Origin: Alphaproteobacteria bacterium
GTDB taxonomy: Bacteria; Pseudomonadota; Alphaproteobacteria; Bin65
Reading direction: 5' to 3'
Length of the DNA: 64,000 bases
NCBI GenBank assembly: GCA_022819985.1
Contig: JAJEGH010000012.1
Coordinates: 1-64,000, forward strand
Position 1 is the first letter of the stretch. Every line of letters starts with the position of its first letter. The notes under the pieces are model-generated. The model had not been told where the DNA came from. It did no database searches and worked only from the letters and a program-made list of their open reading frames with translations. Shown piece after piece: positions 16,011 through 26,100 of the stretch. A program made the position numbers and the translations under genes.

Positions 16011-16940
16011 TCAGTTGAGCCACAGCGGCCTCGCCTGTTTGCTCAGCACCAGATCCAGCGCGACAGTGCGGTTTTCCCGCTCGGCGGCGAACAGGTCGCC
16101 GGTCAGGTCGCCGAACGGGGCCAGGCGCACGGTTTCCGGCGGCTGGTCGTCGCGTAGAAGCCCGGCGTACGGGAAGTGCCGGGCGACGGCGGCGAACAGG
16201 GCGGCCGGTTCGCTGCCGAGCCGGCGCAGGCCGTAGGGCCAGTATTCCAGCAGCGCAATATCGGCCCGGTCGAACAGGGCGGTGCCGCCGGCCAGCGCCT
16301 GCGCCTCCGCGCCCTGGACATCGGCCTTGACCAGCACCGGCCCGATGAGGCGGCCGGCGTCGATCAGCGCGTCGACCGGCCGGGCTGCCACGGCGATGGT
16401 CTTACGCGCCGCTTCGCCGTAGGCGCTGTCGGGGCCGGGCGCCTTCGTGCGCAGCCGGTGATCGCCGAGGTTGGACGGCGCGATCTCGAACTCCAGTTCG
16501 GCCGCCTCATGCCACGCCGCCGCTTCATGCACGCTGACCCGGTCGGCAACGCCGTTGCGCGCGATGTTGCACCGGAGCAGGGCGAGGTTCGACGGCTCCG
16601 GTTCGACGGCGTGGCACCGGGCGCCGGCAAGCGCGGCCGGAATGACCGTCGTGCCGATGTTGGCGCCGAGGTCGATCCAGCTTCCCGGACCGTGCGCCGC
16701 GAAGACCGCCTGCATCAGCCGGACGGTTTCGACCGACCAGGATTTGTTCTTGAGGTATTTCAGGATGATCGTGCGGTCGGCCAGGCTGCCTTCCATTTCG
16801 CCGTTCGCGCCGGGAATGACGATGCCCGTTGCGCCGTCTTCCGCCAGAAGATCGAACAGCAGGCGATGGCGCTGCTTGGCCGGGAGCGCGCGCATTGCGG
16901 CTGCGACCGCCTCGATGGAGCCCGTCTGCCGGTCAACCAT
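16011..16940 (-). CDS. FkbM family SAM-dependent methyltransferase
   Basis: 309 residues. The Rossmann core begins with WIDLGANIGTTVIPAAL (motif I, about residue 88), then CHAVEPEPSNLALLRCNIARN (motif II with the acidic ribose-binding Glu) and LVKADVQGAEAQALAGG, the FkbM signature 'D.EG.E..vl'. FkbM enzymes O-methylate sugars or other small molecules; the acceptor is unknown. The ATG overlaps the preceding membrane-protein gene by eight bases, so the two are translationally linked. The N-terminal 80 residues are specific to this protein. Confidence 0.85.
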   Translation of the reverse strand: MVDRQTGSIEAVAAAMRALPAKQRHRLLFDLLAEDGATGIVIPGANGEMEGSLADRTIILKYLKNKSWSVETVRLMQAVFAAHGPGSWIDLGANIGTTVIPAALAGARCHAVEPEPSNLALLRCNIARNGVADRVSVHEAAAWHEAAELEFEIAPSNLGDHRLRTKAPGPDSAYGEAARKTIAVAARPVDALIDAGRLIGPVLVKADVQGAEAQALAGGTALFDRADIALLEYWPYGLRRLGSEPAALFAAVARHFPYAGLLRDDQPPETVRLAPFGDLTGDLFAAERENRTVALDLVLSKQARPLWLN

Positions 16941-17460
16941 GCGCGGCGCGTTCCGGGGCGCTGTCGCGCAACGTCAGGAAGGCCGCGCCGACCAGCAGCA
17001 GGACAACGGCGCACACGGCGGTTCTTGCGATATTCCACAGCTGCCAGTCTGCGGAATAGTCCGCCCAGATCGCGCCGGCCGCTGCCGCGTCGACCGGGAT
17101 GCGGATCGCGGCGAGCGCTTCGTTCAACGGCACGTTGGCCAGCGTCGTCAGCGCCAGGCCGCCCGCCAGATAGAGCGCCCAGGCGAGACCGATATACAGT
17201 GCCGCGCGCTGCGCCCCGGCCGCCCAAGCCGCCAGGCCCGCCGCAGCGAGAAAGACCGGCGTTCCGAAGAAGGCCAGCGCGAACACCGGATTGCGCACCG
17301 AGGCGTTCATCGCCTGCATCGCTGCGATCGCAACCCGGGGATCGGCGTCGTCGAGGCCCCACATGGTGGAACACACCCAGGCGAAGAAGAAGCCGAAGAT
17401 GGCGCCCGCCGCGAGCAGTGCAAGAAGCGCCAGGGGCGGCAGGATGTTTCTCGCTGTCAC
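16933..17460 (-). CDS. DUF1772 (anthrone oxygenase-like) membrane protein
   Basis: 175 residues with four hydrophobic segments (about 8-28, 58-80, 84-105 and 148-168). The motif TLANVPLNEALA between segments three and four is the DUF1772 signature (N-x-P-L-N). The family includes fungal anthrone oxygenase-like proteins, but most bacterial members are uncharacterised. It overlaps the downstream FkbM gene by eight bases. Confidence 0.75.
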   Translation of the reverse strand: MTARNILPPLALLALLAAGAIFGFFFAWVCSTMWGLDDADPRVAIAAMQAMNASVRNPVFALAFFGTPVFLAAAGLAAWAAGAQRAALYIGLAWALYLAGGLALTTLANVPLNEALAAIRIPVDAAAAGAIWADYSADWQLWNIARTAVCAVVLLLVGAAFLTLRDSAPERAAHG

Positions 17461-17529
17461 AACCGGCTCCGTTCCGGTTTGCCGTCTCCGCTGGTTGTAA
17501 AACGGCAGGGTCGCCGGTTTCCGGCGCGC

Positions 17530-19049
<1,520 letters not shown>

Positions 19050-19682
19050 ATGCCTGCAACCGAACCGACCGCGTCTCCCGTCGCCGTTACCCTGTATCGC
19101 TGGGCGGGGGCGTGGGGGCCGTTCAGGGTGAAGATTCCGTGCGGCGAGTGCTCGCTGACCCTTGATGTGATCCAGGATACGATGGCCCACGAACTCGACG
19201 GCATTCCGGTCGCCGTCGACATTCACGACTGGCTGAGCGAATGGTGGCGCCCCCTGCCGAAAGGCGGCTGGCACGCCCCCATCGTCCTCGTCGAGGGGCG
19301 GCTGGTCAGCCAGGGCCACGCGCTCAACCGCGGCGTCCTGACCGAAGCCGTGATCGACGCCTGGGCGCGGCGCAGCGCGCCGGCCGGGAACCATCTGTTC
19401 GGCAAAGAGACCTGCCCCCATTGCGTCCGCGCCAAGTCCTATCTCGCCGACGGGGGCATCGACTACGCCTACCACGATGTCGTGCGCGACCCGCGCGCGC
19501 TCTACGAGATGCTGGCGCGGGTCAAGCCGATCGTCGGGCCGAAGACGCCGATCACGGTGCCGCAGATCTGGCTGGACGGCGCCTATGTCGGCGGCGCCGA
19601 CATGCTCGGCGAACTGCTCGATCGCGAAGTCGAGCCCAACCTCGACCGCGGCCGCTGTTCGCTGTCGCCCGGCGCCGGATAG
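19050..19682 (+). CDS. Double thioredoxin-fold protein with C-terminal glutaredoxin domain
   Basis: 210 residues in two thioredoxin-like halves. Residues 11-105 begin VTLYRWAGAWGPFRVKIPCGEC with a C31-x-x-C34 pair and end with a DIHDWLSEW / VLVEGRLVSQG pattern. Residues 114-190 form a glutaredoxin: LFGKETCPHCVRAKSYL (C122-PH-C125), then the cis-Pro TVPQIWLDGAYVGGADML. Glutaredoxins reduce disulfides with glutathione. The first domain may be a second redox site or a regulatory one. The ATG chosen is the first codon before recognisable fold; reading further upstream gives low-complexity sequence. No signal peptide, so it is cytosolic. Confidence 0.8.
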   Translation: MPATEPTASPVAVTLYRWAGAWGPFRVKIPCGECSLTLDVIQDTMAHELDGIPVAVDIHDWLSEWWRPLPKGGWHAPIVLVEGRLVSQGHALNRGVLTEAVIDAWARRSAPAGNHLFGKETCPHCVRAKSYLADGGIDYAYHDVVRDPRALYEMLARVKPIVGPKTPITVPQIWLDGAYVGGADMLGELLDREVEPNLDRGRCSLSPGAG

Positions 19683-19746
19683 CGCCGTTCGCGCGACTCC
19701 CCCTCTTTGCGCGGATGTGACTGCCGGATACCCGGCGAGTGGTCGC

Positions 19747-20667
19747 TCAGGCCGGGCGGACGATGTAGCCGAAGCGCGGGAAGTGATTGTGGACCGTGCC
19801 GACGCGCGCATCCTCGCGCCGGATGACGACTTCGTTGCGCCGTACGGCGACGACTTCGCCAATCACCGCTTCGGGCACCTTGTCCGCGGCCAGCACCGAG
19901 ACCGTCTGCCCGAGGGCAGGGCCGGCAGCGTCCGGTTCGCTCTCCCCCGGATCGACCGGATCGGCGGCCTTTGCGGCGTCCAGCGCCTCCTTCGAGTCCA
20001 TTCCGGCCGGGGAGCCCGTGCCCATGGCTTCGATCCGTTCGAGCCAGCCGCGAATGTTCGGGCAGGGCTCCAGCAATGCGGCATTCTTCCGCCCGGCCCG
20101 GTTCAGCATCCAGAAAGGGTGGAAGATCGAGAAGTCGGCCAGCCCGGCGGCGTCGCCGAGCAGGAAGGGCCGGCCGTCGGCGAGCCAGCCTTCCACCAGA
20201 TGCATCGTGCGGTCGAGTTCCGCGACCAGCCGGGGCGCGGCGGCCATGATCTTCTCGGGCGGCGCCGGTTCCTGCCCGCGCATGGCGGCCCGGTCGGCGA
20301 AGAATTCCGGCGGCATCCGGTCGGCGATATGGGCGAAGGCCGCGCCCGTGGTCGCGCCGAACAGCTCACCGTCGGCCCAGAAGGTCAGCGCATGGGCCAG
20401 GCCCTCGCCGCCCTGCGGATACAGGGTCGGCGCCGGGTGCCGCCGCTCCAGCTCGGCGGCGATCAGCTGGGTGTCGTGCCAGATGTCGGCGCCGGCCTGC
20501 ATCACCGGCGTGCGCCGGTAGCCGCCGGAAAGCGGCATCAGGTCCGGTTTCGGCATGATCATCGGGATCTTGACGGACCGCCAGGCCAGGCCCTTGAAGC
20601 CGAGGATGGCGCGGATCTTGTGGGCGAACGGCGAGCCGTCATAGTGATGCAGGATGAGGTCGGTCAT
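19747..20667 (-). CDS. Glutathione S-transferase with long C-terminal extension
   Basis: 306 residues. The thioredoxin-like domain starts LILHHYDGSPFAHKIRAILGFKGL, where S in GSPF is the expected glutathione-activating residue, and continues RRTPVMQ. A helical domain follows with GDAAGLADFSIFHPFWML. After about residue 235, unlike ordinary GSTs, there is an 80-residue tail rich in Val and Arg (TVSVLAADKV, EVVAVRRNEVVIRRED) that looks like a small beta-barrel. ATG at 20667 has AGGGA about ten bases upstream; a GTG two codons earlier is an alternative. Substrate unknown. Confidence 0.8.
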   Translation of the reverse strand: MTDLILHHYDGSPFAHKIRAILGFKGLAWRSVKIPMIMPKPDLMPLSGGYRRTPVMQAGADIWHDTQLIAAELERRHPAPTLYPQGGEGLAHALTFWADGELFGATTGAAFAHIADRMPPEFFADRAAMRGQEPAPPEKIMAAAPRLVAELDRTMHLVEGWLADGRPFLLGDAAGLADFSIFHPFWMLNRAGRKNAALLEPCPNIRGWLERIEAMGTGSPAGMDSKEALDAAKAADPVDPGESEPDAAGPALGQTVSVLAADKVPEAVIGEVVAVRRNEVVIRREDARVGTVHNHFPRFGYIVRPA

Positions 20668-20723
20668 CGGCACGGTTTCCCTGGTGCGGCGGCGCCGTCC
20701 GGAGCCGGGCGCCGCCCGACGGA

Positions 20724-21500
20724 TCAGCGGTTCCTGAATTTCGGCTCGCGCTTTTCGATGAAGGCCGCCATGCCCTCGGCCCGGTCGTCGGTCGCGAAGG
20801 CGGCGTGGAACATCCGGCGCTCGAACAATACGCCTTCGCGCAGCGGCGTCTCATAGGCGCGGTCGATCGCCTCGACGGTCATGTAGACCGCCGGGCGCGA
20901 CTGCTTCGCGATGACCTCGGCGGTCCGGACCGCTTCGTCGACCAGTTCGTCCAGGGGCACGATGCGGCTGACCAGCCCGGACCGTTCGGCCTCCTCGGCG
21001 TCCATCGTCCGGCCGGTCAGCGACATTTCCATCGCTTTGGATTTGCCGACGAATTTGGTCAGCCGCTGGGTGCCGCCGGCGCCGGGCAGGATGCCCAGGT
21101 TGATCTCCGGCTGGCCGAAGCGCGCATTCTCCGCCGCCAGGATGAAATCGCACATCATGGCGACTTCGCAGCCGCCGCCCAGCGCATAGCCGGCGACCGC
21201 GGCGATCACCGGCTTGCGGATCGTCGTGACGACTTCCCAGCCGTTGGTGATGAAATCCTCCAGATAGACGTCCTGGAAGGTCTTCTCCTGCATTTCCTTG
21301 ATGTCGGCGCCGGCGGCGAAGGCCTTTTCGCTGCCGGTCAGCACGATGGCGCCGATCGCGTCGTCGTCCTGCGCCCTGTTCAGCGCGTCGCCCAGTTCGG
21401 CGACCAGCTCCGAATTCAGCGCATTCAGGGCCTTCGGCCGGTTGAGCGTGATCAGCCCGACCGGGCCGCGGGTTTCGTAGATGATGTTGTCGTAGGCCAT
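20724..21500 (-). CDS. Enoyl-CoA hydratase
   Basis: 258-residue crotonase that hydrates trans-2-enoyl-CoA in fatty-acid beta-oxidation. It shows the oxyanion-hole strands [11 protein letters not shown] and [21 protein letters not shown]. The catalytic glutamates lie in the second of these (GCE) and in [19 protein letters not shown]. The C-terminus ends with [10 protein letters not shown], very typical for EchA-type short-chain hydratases. The ATG at 21500 gives the standard MAYDNIIYE start. It stands between the GST and mutM genes on the same strand. Confidence 0.93.
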   Translation of the reverse strand: MAYDNIIYETRGPVGLITLNRPKALNALNSELVAELGDALNRAQDDDAIGAIVLTGSEKAFAAGADIKEMQEKTFQDVYLEDFITNGWEVVTTIRKPVIAAVAGYALGGGCEVAMMCDFILAAENARFGQPEINLGILPGAGGTQRLTKFVGKSKAMEMSLTGRTMDAEEAERSGLVSRIVPLDELVDEAVRTAEVIAKQSRPAVYMTVEAIDRAYETPLREGVLFERRMFHAAFATDDRAEGMAAFIEKREPKFRNR

Positions 21501-21590
21501 GCGTCTGCTCCGCTGCTCTCTCAAGGCGCGCGCAATCGGCTTTGCCTTGCGTCTTCGCCGGAATTTCGCTGGGGAGGCGCCGGTTCTAGC

Positions 21591-22430
21591 CTATCGCTGG
21601 CGGTGCGGACAGTAGAAAGTCGAGCGGTTGGACTGCACGATCCGCCGGATGCCGCCGGTTTCCCCGGCGTCGCAATCGCAGCCCGGGCAGGCCTCGCCCT
21701 CCCGGCCGTAGACCGCCCACTGGTGCTGGAAATAGCCCAGTTCGCCCGACGGCTGGACATAGTCGCGCAGGCTGGAGCCGCCGGCCGCGATGGCCTTGTT
21801 CAGCACGTCCTTGATCGCGCCGGCCAGCGCCTCGGCCTGCCGCGCCGAGACGGTGCGGGCCAGCCGTTTCGGCGACAGGCCGGCGAGGAACAGCGCCTCG
21901 CAGACATAGATGTTGCCCAGCCCGGCCACCGTCTTCTGGTCGAGCAACGCCGCCTTGAGCGGCGTGCGCCGGCCTTTCAGCTTCGCGGCGAGGGCCGGGC
22001 CGTTGAATGCATTGCCGAGCGGCTCCGGGCCGGTTCCGGCGAACAGGCGGTGCCGGTCGACGGTCTCGACCCGGTCGAGCGCGACCAGGCCGAAACGGCG
22101 CGGATCGTTGAGCCGCACGGTGTCGCCCCGGTCGGTCTTGAGCACGATGTGGTCGTGGGGCTGCAATTCGGGGTCGCCCCGGTCGATATGGAGCCGGCCG
22201 GACATGCCGAGATGGAAGATCGCCAGATCGCCGCCGGCCAGTTCGATCAGGATATATTTCGCGCGCCGCCGCACCGACCGCACGGCCCTGCCGGTGAGCC
22301 GGGCCGAGAAATCCGGCGGAATCGGAATCCGCAAATCCGGCCGCCGCGCCTCGGCCCGGACCAGCACCGCCCCCTCCAGCACCGGCCGCAACCCGCGCAC
22401 GACGGTTTCTACTTCGGGGAGTTCGGGCAT
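21591..22430 (-). CDS. mutM: Formamidopyrimidine-DNA glycosylase (Fpg/MutM), zinc finger with a changed ligand
   Basis: 279-residue base-excision repair enzyme that removes 8-oxoguanine and cleaves the abasic strand. The catalytic P2 and E3 are in [14 protein letters not shown], and the conserved Lys is in [11 protein letters not shown]. The helix-two-turn-helix reads [16 protein letters not shown]. The C-terminal zinc finger has C248, C251 and C274, but the fourth ligand, normally Cys in CPxCQ, is Arg277 (CPHRQR; codon CGC where TGC is expected). H276 or C253 might replace it. The first 97 bases of the gene plus start region have a diverged second copy 680 bp upstream, see the stub at 23016-23110. 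Confidence 0.93.
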   Translation of the reverse strand: MPELPEVETVVRGLRPVLEGAVLVRAEARRPDLRIPIPPDFSARLTGRAVRSVRRRAKYILIELAGGDLAIFHLGMSGRLHIDRGDPELQPHDHIVLKTDRGDTVRLNDPRRFGLVALDRVETVDRHRLFAGTGPEPLGNAFNGPALAAKLKGRRTPLKAALLDQKTVAGLGNIYVCEALFLAGLSPKRLARTVSARQAEALAGAIKDVLNKAIAAGGSSLRDYVQPSGELGYFQHQWAVYGREGEACPGCDCDAGETGGIRRIVQSNRSTFYCPHRQR

Positions 22431-22528
22431 CGGTCGGCGCGGCGGGTTTTTGTTGCGGCTTCGCTATCACAGAAGAGAGATCGGTGGCCCGTTTCACTAT
22501 GAGCCGAGGCTTCCGACCTCGCATGCGT

Positions 22529-22867
22529 TCAACGTTCTATTAAACCGAGCTTTGCAAGGCGACTCTTGACACCGCCGGGTGTTCGCTCGTGCTTATCGGC
22601 GAGCGCCTTGATCGCCTCGCCACGATTAAATGCCGATGTCAATTCTTCGTCTTCCTTGTCCGTCCACGGTTGGCCGACTCTCGACGGCCTATCGCTATCG
22701 CTGGTCTGTAGGCTAGCATCGCCGCGCAACACGGTTACGGCCACACCCAAAGCGCGAATTACGTCTGGTTGCTGCAGGATGTGGTCGGGCGGAAAGACTT
22801 CACCGGTCAGGGGGTCACATCCGTCCGCTAGCGAAGACACGATGCGCAATGCCGAGTTTGCTTGCAT
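22529..22867 (-). CDS. Small protein with Myb/SANT-like C-terminal helix-turn-helix
   Basis: 112 residues. The N-terminal half has a compact conserved-looking unit (SALRIVSSLADGCDPLTGE, then VFPPDHILQQPDVIRALGVAV). After a Ser/Asp linker, the C-terminal half reads GQPWTDKEDEEL...AIKALADKHERTPGGVKSRLAKLGLI, a three-helix fold that resembles Myb/SANT or sigma-region-4 DNA-binding units. I recognise the pattern from uncharacterised bacterial proteins but know no function. The gene and its surroundings are clearly less GC-rich than the flanking genes. It lies between mutM and the mutM stub, on the same strand as both. Confidence 0.65.
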   Translation of the reverse strand: MQANSALRIVSSLADGCDPLTGEVFPPDHILQQPDVIRALGVAVTVLRGDASLQTSDSDRPSRVGQPWTDKEDEELTSAFNRGEAIKALADKHERTPGGVKSRLAKLGLIER

Positions 22868-23015
22868 TGGAATATTGGCTGGTCCGTTGGCAAATATGGC
22901 TGGTAGAGCATCGGATAAATTTGTTCAAGTGAGAGGCTCTACCTAGGCAAGGTCGAGACTTCCTTCGTCATCGCAATTTCACTGCTCCTCGACGACACGG
23001 CAAACAAGGGCAGAG

Positions 23016-23110
23016 CCGGCCGCCGCACCTCGGCCCGGACCGGCACCGCCCCCAAGCACCGGCCGCAACCCGCGCACGACTGTTTCTACTTCGGGCAACT
23101 CGGGTATCGG
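23016..23110 (-). pseudogene. Orphan 5' stub of a second mutM, start codon ATA and frameshifted
   Basis: This stretch matches 22337-22433 (the start of mutM) at roughly 87 of 97 bases. Read leftward it gives [18 protein letters not shown], then a two-base deletion shifts the frame. The ATG is ATA. The differences in the first ten codons (GAA/GAG, CTC/TTG, ACC/ACA) are all synonymous apart from the start, so the two copies diverged as functional genes rather than by decay alone. A GGAAGG at 23118-23123, inside the end of the helicase gene, stands about ten bases before the ATA, so this was once a translated start coupled to the helicase. Confidence 0.75.
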
Positions 23111-23114
23111 AAAA

Positions 23115-26100
23115 CTACCTTCCGTTCGCGCCGCTGTCATCCGCCGGCTCGAACACCAGCTCCGGTACGACGATCTCCCAGGACTCGCATTTCGCGGCTA
23201 CACGAAATTCCGGCCTCGAAGCCTCCCGGCTCCAACCGACGACCGCCAACACTTCGGCGGAGCGGCAGCGCATTCCTGGCGGCGGTTTGAATTCCTTGAA
23301 GAGGCGCCCCACGACGCGGCGGTTGCCATCGAGCAGCAGCCATCGGCCGCCCTCGGCGATGCGCGTTTCCAGCAAGACACCGGGCGTGAGCTTGGCGATG
23401 GCCCGGTGGACCGGGTCGCGCCCGCCGCGCCGCCCAGCGAATCCCAAGTCGATCTCGTCAAGGCCCGGCCGGATGTAGCGATAACGGAGCGTCGCCGGGG
23501 CGGGTGGCAGCTTGGCTGGCTCGCGGCGCGTCACCGCGCGGTTGCCGCGCAGCGCGTCCAGCAACCGGTGCGGTCCGTCGAACCAAGCTAGCGTCAGGGT
23601 CTGCCGTGCGCGCGTCATGGCGACATAGTAGAGTCGGCGCGGTGCGTCCCGGTCTTCGTTCCGCCCCGGCCGGTCCCAGCCGCCGTCCAGCACCGCGACA
23701 TGGTCGAATTCCAGCCCCTTGGCCCGGTGCGCGGTGACCAGCAAGAGGCCGCGTTGGCGGCGGCGGATGTCCCGGCCCCATTCGGCCAGCCACTCGATGA
23801 AATGGTCGACCGGCGTCTCGGTACCGCCGGTTTCCAGGGCGTACTCCTCGACGGCCTCCGCCAGTAAGTCGTTCCAAGGGTTGGAGGCGCATTCTGCCAG
23901 CCGGCTGCGCAACGCTGCGCTATCGACGATCCGGGGCTTCCGCCGGCGCAGCCATTCGACGAAGGCGCGGGTCTCGCGCAGGCGCCAGAAGCGCGGAATT
24001 TCCTCGTCGCCCATCTGCGCCGGGATGCCGTGCGCCTCGCAGAAGGCGCGCACGGGATCGAGATATTTCCACTCGCGCGCAATAATTGCGCAGCGCGACC
24101 AGTCCCAATCCCCGCCCCGGTTGCGCGCCCTGCCTTGGAGGCGTTTCAGTTCCGTCATGACGGCCTGCGCCTGCGTCGCCGGGTCGGGGCCAGCCGGCAG
24201 TATTTGCACTTCGCCGGAGGAAACCCCATCCAGCTTTTCCCATGCCCCGCCCGGCGGGTCTTTCTCGCGCGCCCGGTCGATACGGATGGGATGCTCCCGC
24301 TTCATCCGTTCGCGCGCCGGCGCGATCATGGCGTTGGCCGCGGCGATAATATGGCCGGTGGAGCGGTAGTTGGCGGTCAGATAGGCGGGCTTCGGGCCAT
24401 AATCCGCTTCGAAGCGGCGGATGAATTCGACCGACGCGCCGTTGAAGGCATAGATATTCTGGTCGTCGTCGCCGACGGCGAACAGGGTAAGTTTGCTGTC
24501 CTCGTCGTCCAGCGTCCGCCCGGCCAGCGCCGCGATCAACTCGTACTGTTCTTCGTTTATGTCCTGATACTCGTCCACCAAAATCCAGCGGAATCCGGCG
24601 AGCAGCCGGTCGCGCTGCTCGTCCGCCTCGTCCGGCGGCAGGCCCTTGCCGCGCAGCACGTCCATAGCGCGGCGCAGGATGTCGTTGAACATGTCGTCGT
24701 CCGGCCGCTCCGCCCGTCCCGTGAAGCTCGCGCCGGCCAGCCTCATGGCAAGGCCGTGGCAGGTCAGCACGGTGACGCCGCGGGCATCGTCGCCGATCAG
24801 CTCGTCAAGGCGGCGGCGGATATCGACCGCGGCGTGGCGGTTGTAGGCCAGCGCTAGGATGCCGCGCGGATTCTCACGCCTGACGCGGACCAGATAGGCG
24901 ATGCGGTGGACCAGCACCCGCGTCTTGCCGGAACCGGGGCCGGCGAGGACCAGCACGTTGGTCTGTTTCCGTTCGGCCACAATGCGCCGCTGATCCGGAT
25001 TCCGAAGGCTCTCGACGATGTCGCGCCAGGATTCGGGCGTCGTCTGCCGGCCGATCTCGCTGTCCCGGCCGGGCAGCCATTTCTCCAGAAAATCGGTTTC
25101 CTTCAGGTTGAAATAGTCCGTCGCAAGGCGCAGTGCGTCCCGCATGGCGGCGAGGCCGCGTTCGGCAAACTCCGCCATGACATGGATTTGCAGCACCTGT
25201 CCCTTGTAGTGCAGATCGAGCGGTTCGAAGTCCGCACCGGAAAAACCGTGCCGTTCGGTTTTCCGCAGCCGGATCGTCATGGCCGGGCGGAACACCGCCA
25301 GACCTTTGTTCAAGCGGCTAATCTCCATTTCGTGCAGCCAGAGCAAAGCGCGGTCGAGCAGTTTGTCGGGATTCCTCACACTGTCTTTCAGGATGAGATC
25401 GGATTCGATCGCTTGAAGCAGTTTGCCCAAAGTGGTCTTGGCCAACAGGTCCGTGCCACGGCTGCCGTCCGGCAGGCAGTCGATCAGATGGTCCAGCAGG
25501 CGGCGAGCCGCCTTACGCCGGATTTGCGCGGTCTCTTCGAGCTTCGCCCATTCGCGCCGAAGCGTCACCCGCACCGTTTCGGCGTCCTGCTTTCGGATCG
25601 AGAGGCTGCCCCCGGCGCCGTCCTCCCCCCGGCCGTCGTAGGAGAGGCCGCGGACGATGCGCCAGAGTCGCTCCGGCAGCGGTTCGGCCAGCCCCGCATC
25701 CCGCAAAGTTTGGGTGGCGATACGCAGATGGAGCGGCTCGGTTTCACCCCTTTCCAAATCCGGGGCCGCCTCGCGCATATGGGCGATCAGCGCAGTCTCC
25801 AGCGCCTCGGCTTCATCGAGACGCCGGCGCGAGGAGCGCGCGACGCCGGCATGGACGAAAGCGGTCAACGCCGTATCGTTGCTGGCGACGCCAAACCGTT
25901 CGAGATCGTAAAGCGCACCGCGCACACCCTCCGGACTCAGGCCTGAGACGCCCATCAACTCGTCTGTGGTGAGGCTCTCGTCAGCATCGGCTTCGATCAG
26001 CGCGCAAGCGATGCGCAGCAATTGCTTGCGATAGGAGTCCGCGATGGCGCCCTTTTCCAGCCGGGCGCGCGCCGCTTCGATCGAATCGACTCGCAGCGAA

